Positions 21,650 through 29,272 of a DNA stretch of 29,272 bases are shown piece by piece. Under the pieces are notes generated by a model. It did not search any database. It was not told the DNA's origin and worked only from the letters and a program-made list of their open reading frames with translations. The stretch is from positions 99,269-128,540 of the forward strand of contig BFEA01001034.1 of NCBI GenBank assembly GCA_003427395.1, written 5' to 3'. This stretch comes from Chara braunii (lineage: Eukaryota > Streptophyta > Charophyceae > Charales > Characeae). The stretch's first letter is position 1; each line of letters opens with the position of its first letter. The translations under genes and the position numbers were made by a program.

Positions 21650-22895
21650 ATGGCCAACGGCGTGTCACAAGTCGCCGAGGCGACAACGACCTCGGCATCG
21701 GGCTCCACACCCGTGCCGACGGACCAGGGCCACCAGCCCCAGGGGGACCTGCACACCCTCATCACCTCCCTCCTTGCACCCTTACAGGCGCAAATGACGA
21801 CTCTTGCCGCTGGCCTGCGGCAACTCCAGGACAACCGTCCTTCCTCTCCTCACTCTCTCTCTTCTCCTGGCTCCCAGTCCGGGTCCCCCGTCCTACGACA
21901 TGGTGGCCACGACGGAGCTTCCTCCTCTGCCGCCCCCGACTCAGCCATCCTGGTGACCGTCCACACTCCTAGCACGATGGCCGCCACGGGCCAGACCCTC
22001 CCTCAGTCTACGGGCGCACCCGACCAGATTCCGGTCACTACGGCCACGGGTCCACAACCCGTTACCATGGTCTCAACTTTTCCGGGTGCCCCACTTCTCC
22101 CTCCCCTTCGCACGACCGCAGCGCCACCTGGCTCTCCCCCCTGTGGGATGCCCCGCGCTGCTCGTGCGTCCACTACCCCCACTCTTCCTCCTGCCAGTCC
22201 TCGCTCGATCTACGTCCAACGTCTCGAGGACGAGCTTGCCCAGACATGGGCCGACCTCGCCCTCTAACGCCTTCAGCCACCCCCACCCTCACAGGTGGCC
22301 GCGCCTTCGGGCGCACCCCCTTCTTCCTCTACCCTTCCTTCCATGCAGGCTCGCTTCCCTCGCCCTGCACCCTATCCAGGCCCATCCTACCTTCTTCCTA
22401 TTTCCGCGGTTGTTGCGACCTCTTCTACCGCAGCTCCCTCGCAGCCTGCCGTTGTTGCCCACGCCGCTCCCCCATGCGGCCCGGGCGCACAGTCAGCTAC
22501 GCCCCTTTCTCCAGGACCTGCGCCGACTTACTCAGCCGTGGCACATGCCTTTGCTCCTCGATCCCCTCACTGCCAAAATGGTGGCGCACCACTCGTCCGC
22601 TTGACGAACATTGCCTTGTATGATGGTACAGGCATGCGCGTGTCTCGGTGGCTACAGTCTGCCACCCGCACCCTCCATCTCATAGGCCCCCCACCCGATA
22701 CGTGGGTGGGTCACCTCTCCACTCGCCTGCGTGGCCAGGCGTTCCTCGAGGTTTGCTTCGGAGCCCGACATGACGTGACTGACACCTTCGAGCGTGTCGT
22801 CACAACACGTTGGTCCGACTCTGGTGGCGTTGTCGGCCTGGATCGCCACATCCAGATCTTTCAGGACGCCCACCTCATTTGCGACGTGGCTCCTC
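21650..22895 (+). pseudogene. Ty3/gypsy gag, N-terminal and capsid part, broken
   Basis: The start ATGGCC at 21650 opens a 205-codon frame rich in Pro, Ser, Thr and Ala that ends at a TAA at 22265-22267. The same frame continues past the stop through 22268-22895. It encodes a retrotransposon gag-like capsid: a leucine-rich segment after NIALYDG (about 22600-22625), then a WL pair followed by a GPPPDTW stretch and RLRGQA. Gag would build the virus-like particle in the cytoplasm. Breaks: the in-frame stop, and a frame change at the C-run 22895-22898, where one extra C accounts for the shift. Codon use is strongly GC-rich, unlike the AT-rich flanks. It is assigned to the same decayed element as the protease and reverse transcriptase downstream because order and orientation fit. 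Confidence 0.8.
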
Positions 22896-23604
22896 CCCGA
22901 GGCTGCCCTTATCAATCGTTTCTTGGCCACCCTTCCGCTCGAGTACCGCTCCGAGTTATGGTGGTACGAGTTCACATCGGCCCCGCAGACTTACGAGGCC
23001 GCTAGGGACCATCAACAGATGTGGGCCCGTCTTCAACCCACTTCCTCCTCCCAGCCTCAGCGTACCGGTTACGCCCTCTCCTCCTTTCACGACACTTCCC
23101 AGCGTCGTTCCCCTTTCCGCGGTCGTCCCCGTCGTTCCATGCAGCAGGGCCGCCACTTCTCGCGCCGCTTCAGCGCGCTCGAGTATAGTGAGCAGGACGC
23201 TGTTGCCCCGCTGTCGCCCGAGGGTGACCATAGCGACGACCTCGACCTCGGCGAGGCCGTCCACTACCACCTGGAGGACTCTACTCTCCCTATGGCCGAG
23301 CCCCTCCAGCTCATCCTCTCCGCCCTCCCGGGCACGCAGCCGCCCTGGTCACGCTGGCGCGTCGCCTCCCGAGGTCCCTCAGCAGGACCTCCCTCAGGGC
23401 TTTGTCCTTCCTCGCGGTGTCCTTTCCGCTGAGGAGCGTGCGGCTATTTTGGGCCGGCGTGGGTGCTTGCGTTGCCGCCAGGACGGTCATACTTCCTTAC
23501 GGTGTCCTTACACTGCCGCCCTTGACCGCCACTACGCCGACCTTTTCCGCCAGCGTCGTGCTCAGTCCCCCCACGGCGCCTCGCATCCCCGCGGCGCCTC
23601 CTAG
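22896..23604 (+). pseudogene. gag C-terminal part with zinc knuckle, broken
   Basis: After the shift the capsid continues in another frame (INRFLATLPLEYRSELWWYEF-like segment, about 22911-22974, then an Arg-rich linker). A second shift near 23310-23380 leads to the frame carrying the nucleocapsid zinc knuckle at 23464-23505, CLRCRQDGHTSLRC, a perfect C-x2-C-x4-H-x4-C motif that binds the element's RNA. The frame ends at a TAG at 23602-23604. At least two frame changes and one stop mean this cannot make a normal Gag. Confidence 0.8.
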
Positions 23605-24534
23605 CCACTGTACAGTGTACACCTGCGCCCTCCTCAGTAGTCGGCTTCCCGACATCCCCGTCTCTGTTTGCCCCTCTCGCTACTGGAGTTGAGGTCTCGC
23701 AGGACCCGACAGAGTATACTCAGCCCTCTGTCGCAGTACCGTCTGCGCCTCCGCAGACCACCGTCTCCCCTCCTACCCCGCCACGACCACCGACGCATCG
23801 AGCCATTCGCTCAGCCCGTTGCAGCGAGCAGCTCGCTACTCGTGAGGGACGTTGTGTCCTCTCTTATGGATTTGAGCATGCTCGAGGCTCGTCAGGAGCG
23901 ACTCACCCTCCTTGTCGCTGCACTGTGTCGCCTTCTCACCATCCTCTCTAACCCTGATCGCAACCTCCCGATCATCCCCATACGACTGTGGACCTCCACA
24001 AGGGTGTACTCAACGTTGTGGGATTCCGGTTCTCAGGGCGACTTCATTCACCCACGTATGGTGAAAGAAGCCCGCTTACCCACGACAGGGTCTCCGACTC
24101 TCATCTCTGTCACCCTAGGGGATGACAAGACCCAACGCTTCTTCGATCAGACGGTCACCGACCTCCCTTTCTTCCTCACTCTCGAGCTGACTGATCGTCC
24201 CCCGACGTCTCGTCGCCACCGCTCCTCTGCACATTTCGATGTGATGGAGACGGGGTACGACTACATTCTCGGCACTCCGTGGTCTCGTCGGTTCTCCAGC
24301 ACCGAGGCCGATTGGGCGACCAACACTCTCGTTCTCAAAACAAAGTGTGGACAGACGTATTGCATACCTTTCATAGGCACCACTGCGACACCACGCTCCG
24401 ATCCCCCTCCCCCGGAGCCTTCCGTGCCCACATCATCTCCTTCTATCACTGTCACCTCGCCTCAGCAGTTCGCCCACTTCATCCGACAGGACGATATCAC
24501 CTATGGTGAACATGACGGATCTCTTACACTATGA
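23605..24534 (+). pseudogene. Ty3/gypsy aspartic protease with linker
   Basis: A Pro/Ser/Thr-rich linker is open in one frame from about 23604 to 23850, then the protease is read in the frame open at 23668-24534, implying another shift between them. The catalytic site is LWDSGSQGDF with the Asp codon at 24022-24024; the usual form is D(T/S)GA, so the DSGS variant still keeps Asp-Ser-Gly. The second hallmark, YILGTPW, lies near 24262-24282 and matches the I-L-G-x-x-W flap-side motif of retropepsin-like proteases. The protein would cleave the Gag-Pol polyprotein. The frame changes again near 24500 on entry to reverse transcriptase. Confidence 0.8.
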
Positions 24535-25072
24535 TCCACCCTGTCCCGACGCCGAGCTCATCCCTCTGGAGCCTGATCCTCCTTCTATCTCCATGACTCC
24601 CATCTCTGCTTCCCTCCCCCCGTCGTCCGCCGATTCCACCCCCACGTCGCACGTGACGCTGACGCTGAGGAACTCACGCTATACGGCCGACCTGGAGCCC
24701 GCAGTTCGTGACCTCATTCGAGAGTACCACGACGTTTTTCCATCGTCGTTCTCGTACGCCGACATCCCACCGATGCGCGATGTCGAGCACTCCATCCAAC
24801 TTTTGTCTGACTATCGTGTTCACCGCAAGGCACCCTACAGACTCTCAATCCCCGAGGCCACCGAATTCAAGCGTCAGCTTAAGGAGCTCCTGAGACTGGG
24901 TTTCATTAAACCCAACAACTCCCCGTGGGGTGCACCCGTCCTCTTTGCTCGCGAAGCGGATGAAACTCTCCGTCTAAGTATCGACTATCGCGGTTTAAAC
25001 CGCTAAACGGTTAAGAACAACTACCCCGTGCCTTGTTCCGATGAGCTGTTCGACCGCCTAGCAGGCACCGCT
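24503..25072 (+). pseudogene. Ty3/gypsy reverse transcriptase, N-terminal fragment
   Basis: The open frame 24503-25006 carries the fingers region of gypsy reverse transcriptase: HRKAPYRLSIPE, a GFIKPNNSPWGAPVLFA segment (24898-24948) and LRLSIDYRGLN (24969-25001). A TAA at 25004-25006 interrupts it, but the frame continues with NNYPVP and DELFDRLAG to about 25072. Then similarity ends in A-rich DNA. The palm with the catalytic YxDD motif, RNase H, integrase and a 3' LTR are all missing, so the copy is truncated and dead. The junction could be an old deletion or the edge of a later insertion. Confidence 0.85.
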
Positions 25073-25399
25073 AATAAAATTGTTTAGATCCTGAACTAAA
25101 GTGAAAACAAAAAGTAAAAAGTAAAAAAAAATGTGGGCGAGCACGTTTTGAGACCGCCATCTTTGGCGATTTTTAATTCTTATTTGGCTGAGCCAAATGA
25201 CTTGAAACTCTATGGGCATGTACCTCATGTCATAGAGAACTCACAAAAAAAACTTCAGAAAAAAAAAGTTATTTTTAGGCCCCGAAATAATTTTTGGCGG
25301 GGGTCAAACGCCGTCAAGTTCGGACCCCGTACGGGATCCCGAACGCCCATACGTACGGAGGCCTGCCCGGGGACCTCCGTACGTACGGGCTGGTGACCC
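25073..25399. other. Spacer with several hairpins
   Basis: A-rich DNA begins exactly where the polymerase stops. It contains ATTTGGCT/AGCCAAAT (25182-25198), CTCTATG/CATAGAG (25208-25237) and a perfect 12-bp-arm hairpin TACGTACGGAGG/CCTCCGTACGTA with a 12-nt loop (25350-25385). No coding signal is present. Stacked inverted repeats suggest remains of a fold-back element. Confidence 0.5.
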
Positions 25400-25800
25400 T
25401 GTATATACTGGGCAAGCTTGGCGCCCGCCACCTAAAGATATGTCGTTGGTCGGTAAGGCACACAAGTGGCATTTAGGAGGTCTTGGGTTCAATCCCCATT
25501 GGTCTCATGTACCATCCTGGGCAAGCTGGGCACCTGCCACCTAGAGATATGTCGTTGGTCTCCCCGAGTGGCATCGAGCAGAGACTGCTGATGTTTATAG
25601 CTGAGGGGGTGGGGACCGGAGGGGAGGCACAGTGACTGACCCATTGAAGAAGCTCGGTCCTGATGCTAACGACTGACTCTTGGCTGGTATCACTCACCTG
25701 CTGTACCAGTTATTGCACCTGCTGGTGGGTGCAACTCCTGCATGTTCCCTCGTTAGAGGCCTGAGCATGGATGTGGCTGCTATGGGGTTCCCCGTAATAC
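25400..25800 (+). mobile_element. tRNA-derived SINE, rearranged copy
   Basis: This shares most of its length with the SINE at 28811-29137: the B box GGTTCAATCC at 25486-25495, then TGGGCAAGC.TGGGCACCTGCC-like, CTAGAGATA, GAGCAGAG.CTGCTGATGTT, and a C/G-rich end before CTATAAT. The first ~50 bp (25400-25450) is a body fragment that is repeated at 25519-25559, offset 109 bp. It is joined at a TTGGT/GGTAAGG junction to the head just after the A box, so the A box is lost. It ends in an A-rich AATAAAGAAAAG tail. SINEs are transcribed by RNA polymerase III and moved by LINE machinery; this copy should be inactive. Confidence 0.8.
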
Positions 25801-26842
25801 TATAATGACAATAAAGAAAAGAACAGAAAAAACGAAAGAAAAAAAAACAAAAATCGATCTACTTTTTAACGTAAAAAAACATAAAAAATCCAACTCTTTT
25901 AATCCTCACCCATGTGACTACTTATATATATATTTTTATATAATTTTTAAATCGCAAACTAGGAACCAGGCCCGACATCCGTTATATTTTGAAATGTCAG
26001 GAAACGGGTTTGGCGTCCCTCTCAAAAGAAAGGTGGTCTTCTCTGAGGGCGAGACAAAATCGGCCCATCCCACAGAGCGGACCAACAAAAACAAAAACGT
26101 AGTAAACAAACCCTAATTACCCGTCTTCCAATGTCCGCCTCCGTCGTCTAAGCCTGCAAGAAAAGAATAAAATCCAACAACGAACCAAAACGGGAAAGTT
26201 AAACAAAACCCAATCCAACTATCCGTACTGAAAGAGCAATCACGAAAAACGAACAAACGAAAATCACAAACTAAACAGTAAAAGCTACCAAAAGTTTCTC
26301 GTCTAAAACAACGAGCCAAATATACCAAGCAACTGCACCAAGAAGAAGACACCTCCGCCTTGCCAACATGGACGAATATGAAGTCGACATCATTGAAGCA
26401 TTCGCATAATCAACAAAGCCTCAGTGTCGATCGAGATGAGTAAAAGCCGAGGGGTTTCATCGCCCTCGTGGAGCTTGTCCCTGCGTGTCCGTGCGCCCTA
26501 AACCCCACAGCGCTTCCGCGTGTCCACCCGCAGAAGAATTTGGCAAGTGCAGCTAACACATGTTAGCTCCACCAGGCGAGTCTCTGCTACGCGAGGGCGA
26601 ACTCTCAGGGCCTTGACTTCGTCCATTTTGGATGTAGGCCCACACGAGGACCGAAAGTCCCAAATATGTCCCTAAATGCCTCAAAATTTTGAGACTTTTG
26701 GTCCTCAGGAGCGCCTGAATCAAGATGTGTTTCAACCAGAGATGCAGAAAATCAAATCAATCGCTATATGCTGCACCTCTCCACAAACACTTCCACATTC
26801 AGGAATGAAATCCAATCCCTTTGGTAGTGGGAGGCTGGACGC
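25801..26842. other. Unassigned sequence
   Basis: A-rich at first, then mixed. A frame beginning at ATG 25994 (MSGNGFGVPLKRKVV) and a minus-strand 79-codon frame overlap and neither is recognised. Palindromes CTCAAAATTTTGAG (near 26691) and AGCTAACA/TGTTAGCT (near 26551) occur. No RNA gene or element end is supported. Confidence 0.35.
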
Positions 26843-26845
26843 TTA

Positions 26846-27250
26846 GGGCCTCGCCACACCACTCTTGAAACCGCGTTTTCAAGAGTTGGACGCGTCGCCA
26901 CACAGCCACTTGAGAGTTGTAGCCCGCTCTTTCGAGAGTTGTCAGAACCTCGTTTCAAGAGTAACACTCGAAACTCCGAAACGCCCAGCCTGTAGCACCG
27001 CTCTTTTCAAGCATCCTCCCGAGGGCACTCGAAGGGCCCTTGATTTTCGAGAGGTGTCAGACCGTTATCCTGACGACATTTGGAAAAAACAAAGCTGTAC
27101 GACTGTCGCTTTTCATCGTTTGTCCAACACCATCGCCCTTTCGAGAGTGTTGTGTGGCGAGGGGCCCGAAACTCTTGAAAACCCAACTCTTGAGAATGTT
27201 TGACAGCTCTTGAAAAATTTCCCCGTTTCAAGAGTGGTGTGGCGAGGCCC
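26846..27250. mobile_element. MITE 1, GGGCC-ended, PIF/Harbinger-like
   Basis: A 405-bp element with perfect 25/25 terminal inverted repeats: the left arm begins GGGCCTCGCCACACCACTCT, and the right arm at 27226-27250 is its exact reverse complement. It is flanked by TTA at 26843-26845 and 27251-27253, a 3-bp target duplication. TIRs starting GG and TTA/TAA duplications are typical of Tourist-type MITEs moved by PIF/Harbinger transposases; that assignment is inference because no transposase is present. The interior is full of CTCTTGA/TCAAGAG words and has three copies of TTCRAGAGnTGTCAG (26931, 27046, and inverted at 27200), likely transposase-binding repeats. Confidence 0.9.
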
Positions 27251-27302
27251 TTACACCCTTCCTCTTCCGACTCATCTTTGTGGATGACGAATCATAAACT
27301 TG

Positions 27303-27424
27303 GGGCCTCGCCACACCACTCTCGAAATGTGAGACAGACAAAAATGTGGCAGGTGCATCTGGACACCTTCTAGCGGGAAGTTCATTCTCGTTTTGCACAT
27401 TTGGAGAGTGGTGTGGCCATGCCT
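27303..27424. mobile_element. MITE 2, short relative of MITE 1
   Basis: A 122-bp element whose 29-bp ends (27303-27331 and 27396-27424) are inverted copies with four mismatches; the left begins GGGCCTCGCCACACCACTCT as in MITE 1. Flanking TTG occurs at 27300-27302 and 27425-27427, the last G being also the first base of MITE 3. The right end carries several substitutions, so the copy is older or immobile. Confidence 0.75.
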
Positions 27425-27426
27425 TT

Positions 27427-28369
27427 GGGCCTCGCTGCACTACTCTTGAATCGTGAAAAATCAAGAGCTCATCACCGCTGCACTAAGGGCCTCGCCGTAC
27501 GGCACAACTAACGAAACGAAACGATCACCAGAGTCGCGAGGCCTCGCGAAGCCCTGATCCACCGTTTCTCTTCGTTTTTTGCCTCACCGCCCCACAGCAC
27601 ACACGAAAACTCTCGCGGCAACGCCCTGGCGAGAGTAGTGCGGGATTCGCTTCGCTACGGTCCAAATTTGTGGACGCTACGGTCCAAGTTTTTGGATGGA
27701 CCTCGGTGGGAGCGATGGAGCACACTCGTGAGATTTCGCAGCTCCTCCACCCTACCAGCGGAGGACCTACGAGTTCGGGAGTGCTGCAGGCAGGGAGGAG
27801 TCGGCACGCTCGTGAGGGCTCGCGAACTTGGAGACTGACAGCATTCACGAGTTTTTCCTGACAGAGGTCATGTGGGTGCTATGCGGCGACTGCTTCACGA
27901 AACGAAGTCGTTTTTTTTTCCGTTTCGTGCACCGTGCGGCGAGGCCCTAACTCTTGATGCCGCGTCCTATATTTCTATTCAAGAGCTGTCAGATTCACTC
28001 TCGAAAACGTCGAGAGTGAGTCATCACTGCACTAACTGTGGAAAACTGCTCTTGGTCCGGCGCTTCAAGAGGTGTCAGAAATGGCCCATCGGACGAGCTC
28101 TTGAAGTTTCCACAGTCCCCGCCTGCAGGAGCTGGTTTTTCAAACGAGGCCGACGGGTCCCTTCATGCGGTTTGCAAATTCGAGAGTTGGCCTCCGGTCT
28201 CAGTGGACAAATCGTCGCTGCCCTGTCGTGTAGTCTGTCCTACAGTCGAGAATGCTCACGAGAGTCGAGAGTCTGGAGTAAGTGCAGCGATGACAGCACT
28301 TGATGCCAATCCAGGAGTCTGACAGCGCTAGACGAACTCTTGAAATTTTTCATGTGTCTAGCGAGGCCC
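27427..28369. mobile_element. MITE 3, host of a nested copy
   Basis: The ends GGGCCTCGCT (27427-27436) and AGCGAGGCCC (28360-28369) are perfect 10-bp inverted repeats, with TTT on both outer sides (27424-27426 and 28370-28372). Without the nested element at 27487-27947 and one duplicated TAA it would be about 480 bp, close to MITE 1. It carries two TTCRAGAGnTGTCAG motifs (27978 and 28064), linking it to MITE 1's family. It encodes no protein of its own. Confidence 0.75.
27487..27947. mobile_element. MITE 4, nested inside MITE 3
   Basis: A 461-bp insertion with ends GGGCCTCGCCGTACGG and CCGTGCGGCGAGGCCC (inverted, one mismatch over 16), flanked by TAA at 27484-27486 and 27948-27950. Its interior differs from MITE 1: it has a 22-bp tandem duplication beginning CGCTACGGTCCAA at 27653 and 27675, and CGAAACG words near both ends. 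So it is a separate subfamily using the same terminal code. Confidence 0.8.
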
Positions 28370-28372
28370 TTT

Positions 28373-28507
28373 GTACTGCAATTGCAATCCTAATTGACTG
28401 GATTCTGAATCTTCATGGTAGTTTTTTTGTTTGTTTGTTTTTCTCTTCTTTCTTTTTTTTCTTTTTTAAATAGTGAACATCTGGGGCAACACTAGCTGTG
28501 GTGATAA
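28373..28507. other. T-rich spacer
   Basis: Short T-rich sequence (28415-28467) between the last MITE and the retroposon. No feature is seen. Confidence 0.5.
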
Positions 28508-28804
28508 GAGCACCGATGGAGGGCAGCAAGTGGTGGAAGGGGATTTAGGTTGGAGTGCCGATTCTGTTTTTTGGAGCTCTATGCTCCCCCTCCCCGTGTT
28601 AGGGGAGAGCCAGTGACCTACAGGCAACAGTAGTGGCCTGAGCTTTCACTCATTTTGGGGTTGATCCCCGTGGGGCCTTTCCCGTAAGCGAAACTGGGTA
28701 ATGCTCCCAGAGTAGACTGTGAGGACCCCGGCCTTGGTTGAGTTCAATTGGAAATATAACCCTTGGGCAAAAAAAAAAAAAGAAAAAAAAAAAAGGAGCA
28801 CCGA
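28508..28804 (+). mobile_element. Poly(A)-tailed retroposon with 9-bp target duplication
   Basis: GAGCACCGA at 28508-28516 recurs at 28796-28804, directly after an A-tract (28769-28794, interrupted by one G). The ~280 bp between them has the hallmarks of a non-LTR retroposon: direct target repeats and a 3' poly(A) tail. No A or B box is convincing at its 5' end, so it may be a 5'-truncated SINE or LINE tail. It contains GGGTTGATCCCCGTGGGG near 28660 and a CTCCCC..GGGGAG inverted repeat near 28590-28606. Confidence 0.7.
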
Positions 28805-28810
28805 CCATCC

Positions 28811-29137
28811 AGCGGCCTAGCTCAGTTGGTAAGGCTCGCAAGTGGCGTTGAGGAGGTCGTGGGTTCAATTCCCATTCGCCTCGTGTACCTTCCTGGGCAT
28901 GCTTGGCGCCCGCCACCTAGAGATAGACCACTGGATCCCCCATTCGGCATTGAGCAGAGTCTGCTGATGTTCGTAGGGGAGGGGACCTGAGGGGAAGCAC
29001 AGGGATTGGCATGGTCCCTGACGCTACCAGCTGTCCCCTGGCCGGTATCGCCCACCTGCAGGTCGGGAGCAGCCCCGACATGTTCTCTCGTGAGCACGGT
29101 TCTGGCTGCTCCGGGGCCCCCGTTTGACTATAATTAA
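28811..29137 (+). mobile_element. tRNA-derived SINE, intact-looking copy
   Basis: The head has both RNA polymerase III promoter boxes: A box TAGCTCAGTTGGT at 28818-28830 and B box GGTTCAATTCC at 28862-28872 within a T arm GTGGG/CCCAT. The acceptor ends pair only partly, so it is derived from a tRNA rather than being one. The body, shared with the copy at 25400-25800, runs through CGCCACCTAGAGATA, GAGCAGAGTCTGCTGATGTT and a GGGGCCCCCGT..CTATAAT end. It sits right after the poly(A) tail of the preceding retroposon. No clear target duplication was found for this copy. Confidence 0.85.
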
Positions 29138-29221
29138 GAGTAGAGGTCCTTCGGGGCATCCGTTAAAATTGGAACGATACACAGGATGACACGCATAAAT
29201 CGAGAATTTTTTCTGGGCCAC

Positions 29222-29261
29222 GGAGGGGTCGTACGGGTAAGCTTGCTTACTCGACCCCTCC
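29222..29261. repeat. Strong hairpin at the window end
   Basis: GGAGGGGTCG (29222-29231) and CGACCCCTCC (29252-29261) are perfect 10-bp arms. Inside them GTAAGC and GCTTAC (29237-29250) pair around TT. It could be the end of a further inverted-repeat element cut by the window edge. Confidence 0.75.
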
Positions 29262-29272
29262 AGTGTTGCCTC

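Noticed and set aside
25994-26116. Possible first exon starting MSGNGFG
   Set aside because: No splice site, continuation or known family could be supported.
28811-28883. Functional tRNA gene
   Set aside because: A and B boxes are present but acceptor ends pair poorly and a related body is shared with a second copy, which fits a SINE.
28650-29159. Minus-strand frames with GIEPTTS-like and ELNPRPP-like words
   Set aside because: These are well-known spurious translations of antisense tRNA-like sequence; the SINE head explains them.

Overview
The window reads as repeat-dominated nuclear DNA of a eukaryote, most likely a plant or streptophyte alga. There are no convincing host genes, operons or bacterial signals. 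The evidence is a long higher-order satellite, an LTR followed by a primer-binding site close to the plant initiator-Met tRNA complement, a decayed Ty3/gypsy gag-pol, tRNA-derived SINEs, and nested MITEs with 3-bp target duplications. The wording of the reverse transcriptase fragment resembles gypsy elements I associate with Chara. That is an impression from memory, not a result.

Layout. 1-464: unassigned DNA. 465-5455: about fifty ~100-bp satellite monomers, each built from five ~20-bp blocks that start with ACCCC, arranged as a higher-order unit of about nine monomer types. A single N at 1371 flanked by a 32-bp duplication looks like a contig join. 5456-9480: unassigned AT-rich DNA with a GC-rich island at 6361-6900. 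9498-9599: a (CTT)n tract. 10.2-13.1 kb: a tRNA-related fragment, several palindromes and small direct repeats. 14.67-15.27 kb: a ~124-bp tandem repeat. 15.5-16.8 kb: repeated hairpins that keep a 21-nt loop (core CATCCAATCTTATGGAA) while the stems change in sequence and mostly stay complementary. This is the most unusual structure in the window.

18791-19099 is an LTR with inverted ends, followed by its primer-binding site. A low-complexity leader-like region follows, then the broken gag, zinc knuckle, protease and partial reverse transcriptase at 21650-25072. The polymerase is cut off before its catalytic YxDD motif. RNase H, integrase and a 3' LTR are absent, so the element is dead. Whether the LTR and gag-pol belong to one element is not proven.

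25.4-29.2 kb is a graveyard of small elements. Two copies of one tRNA-derived SINE family are present (25400-25800, a rearranged copy, and 28811-29137). A poly(A)-tailed retroposon with a 9-bp target duplication lies at 28508-28804. Four related GGGCC-ended MITEs lie at 26846-28369, two abutting and one nested inside another. None of the sequences here forms a working pathway; the shared theme is amplification, nesting and decay of parasitic and tandem DNA.
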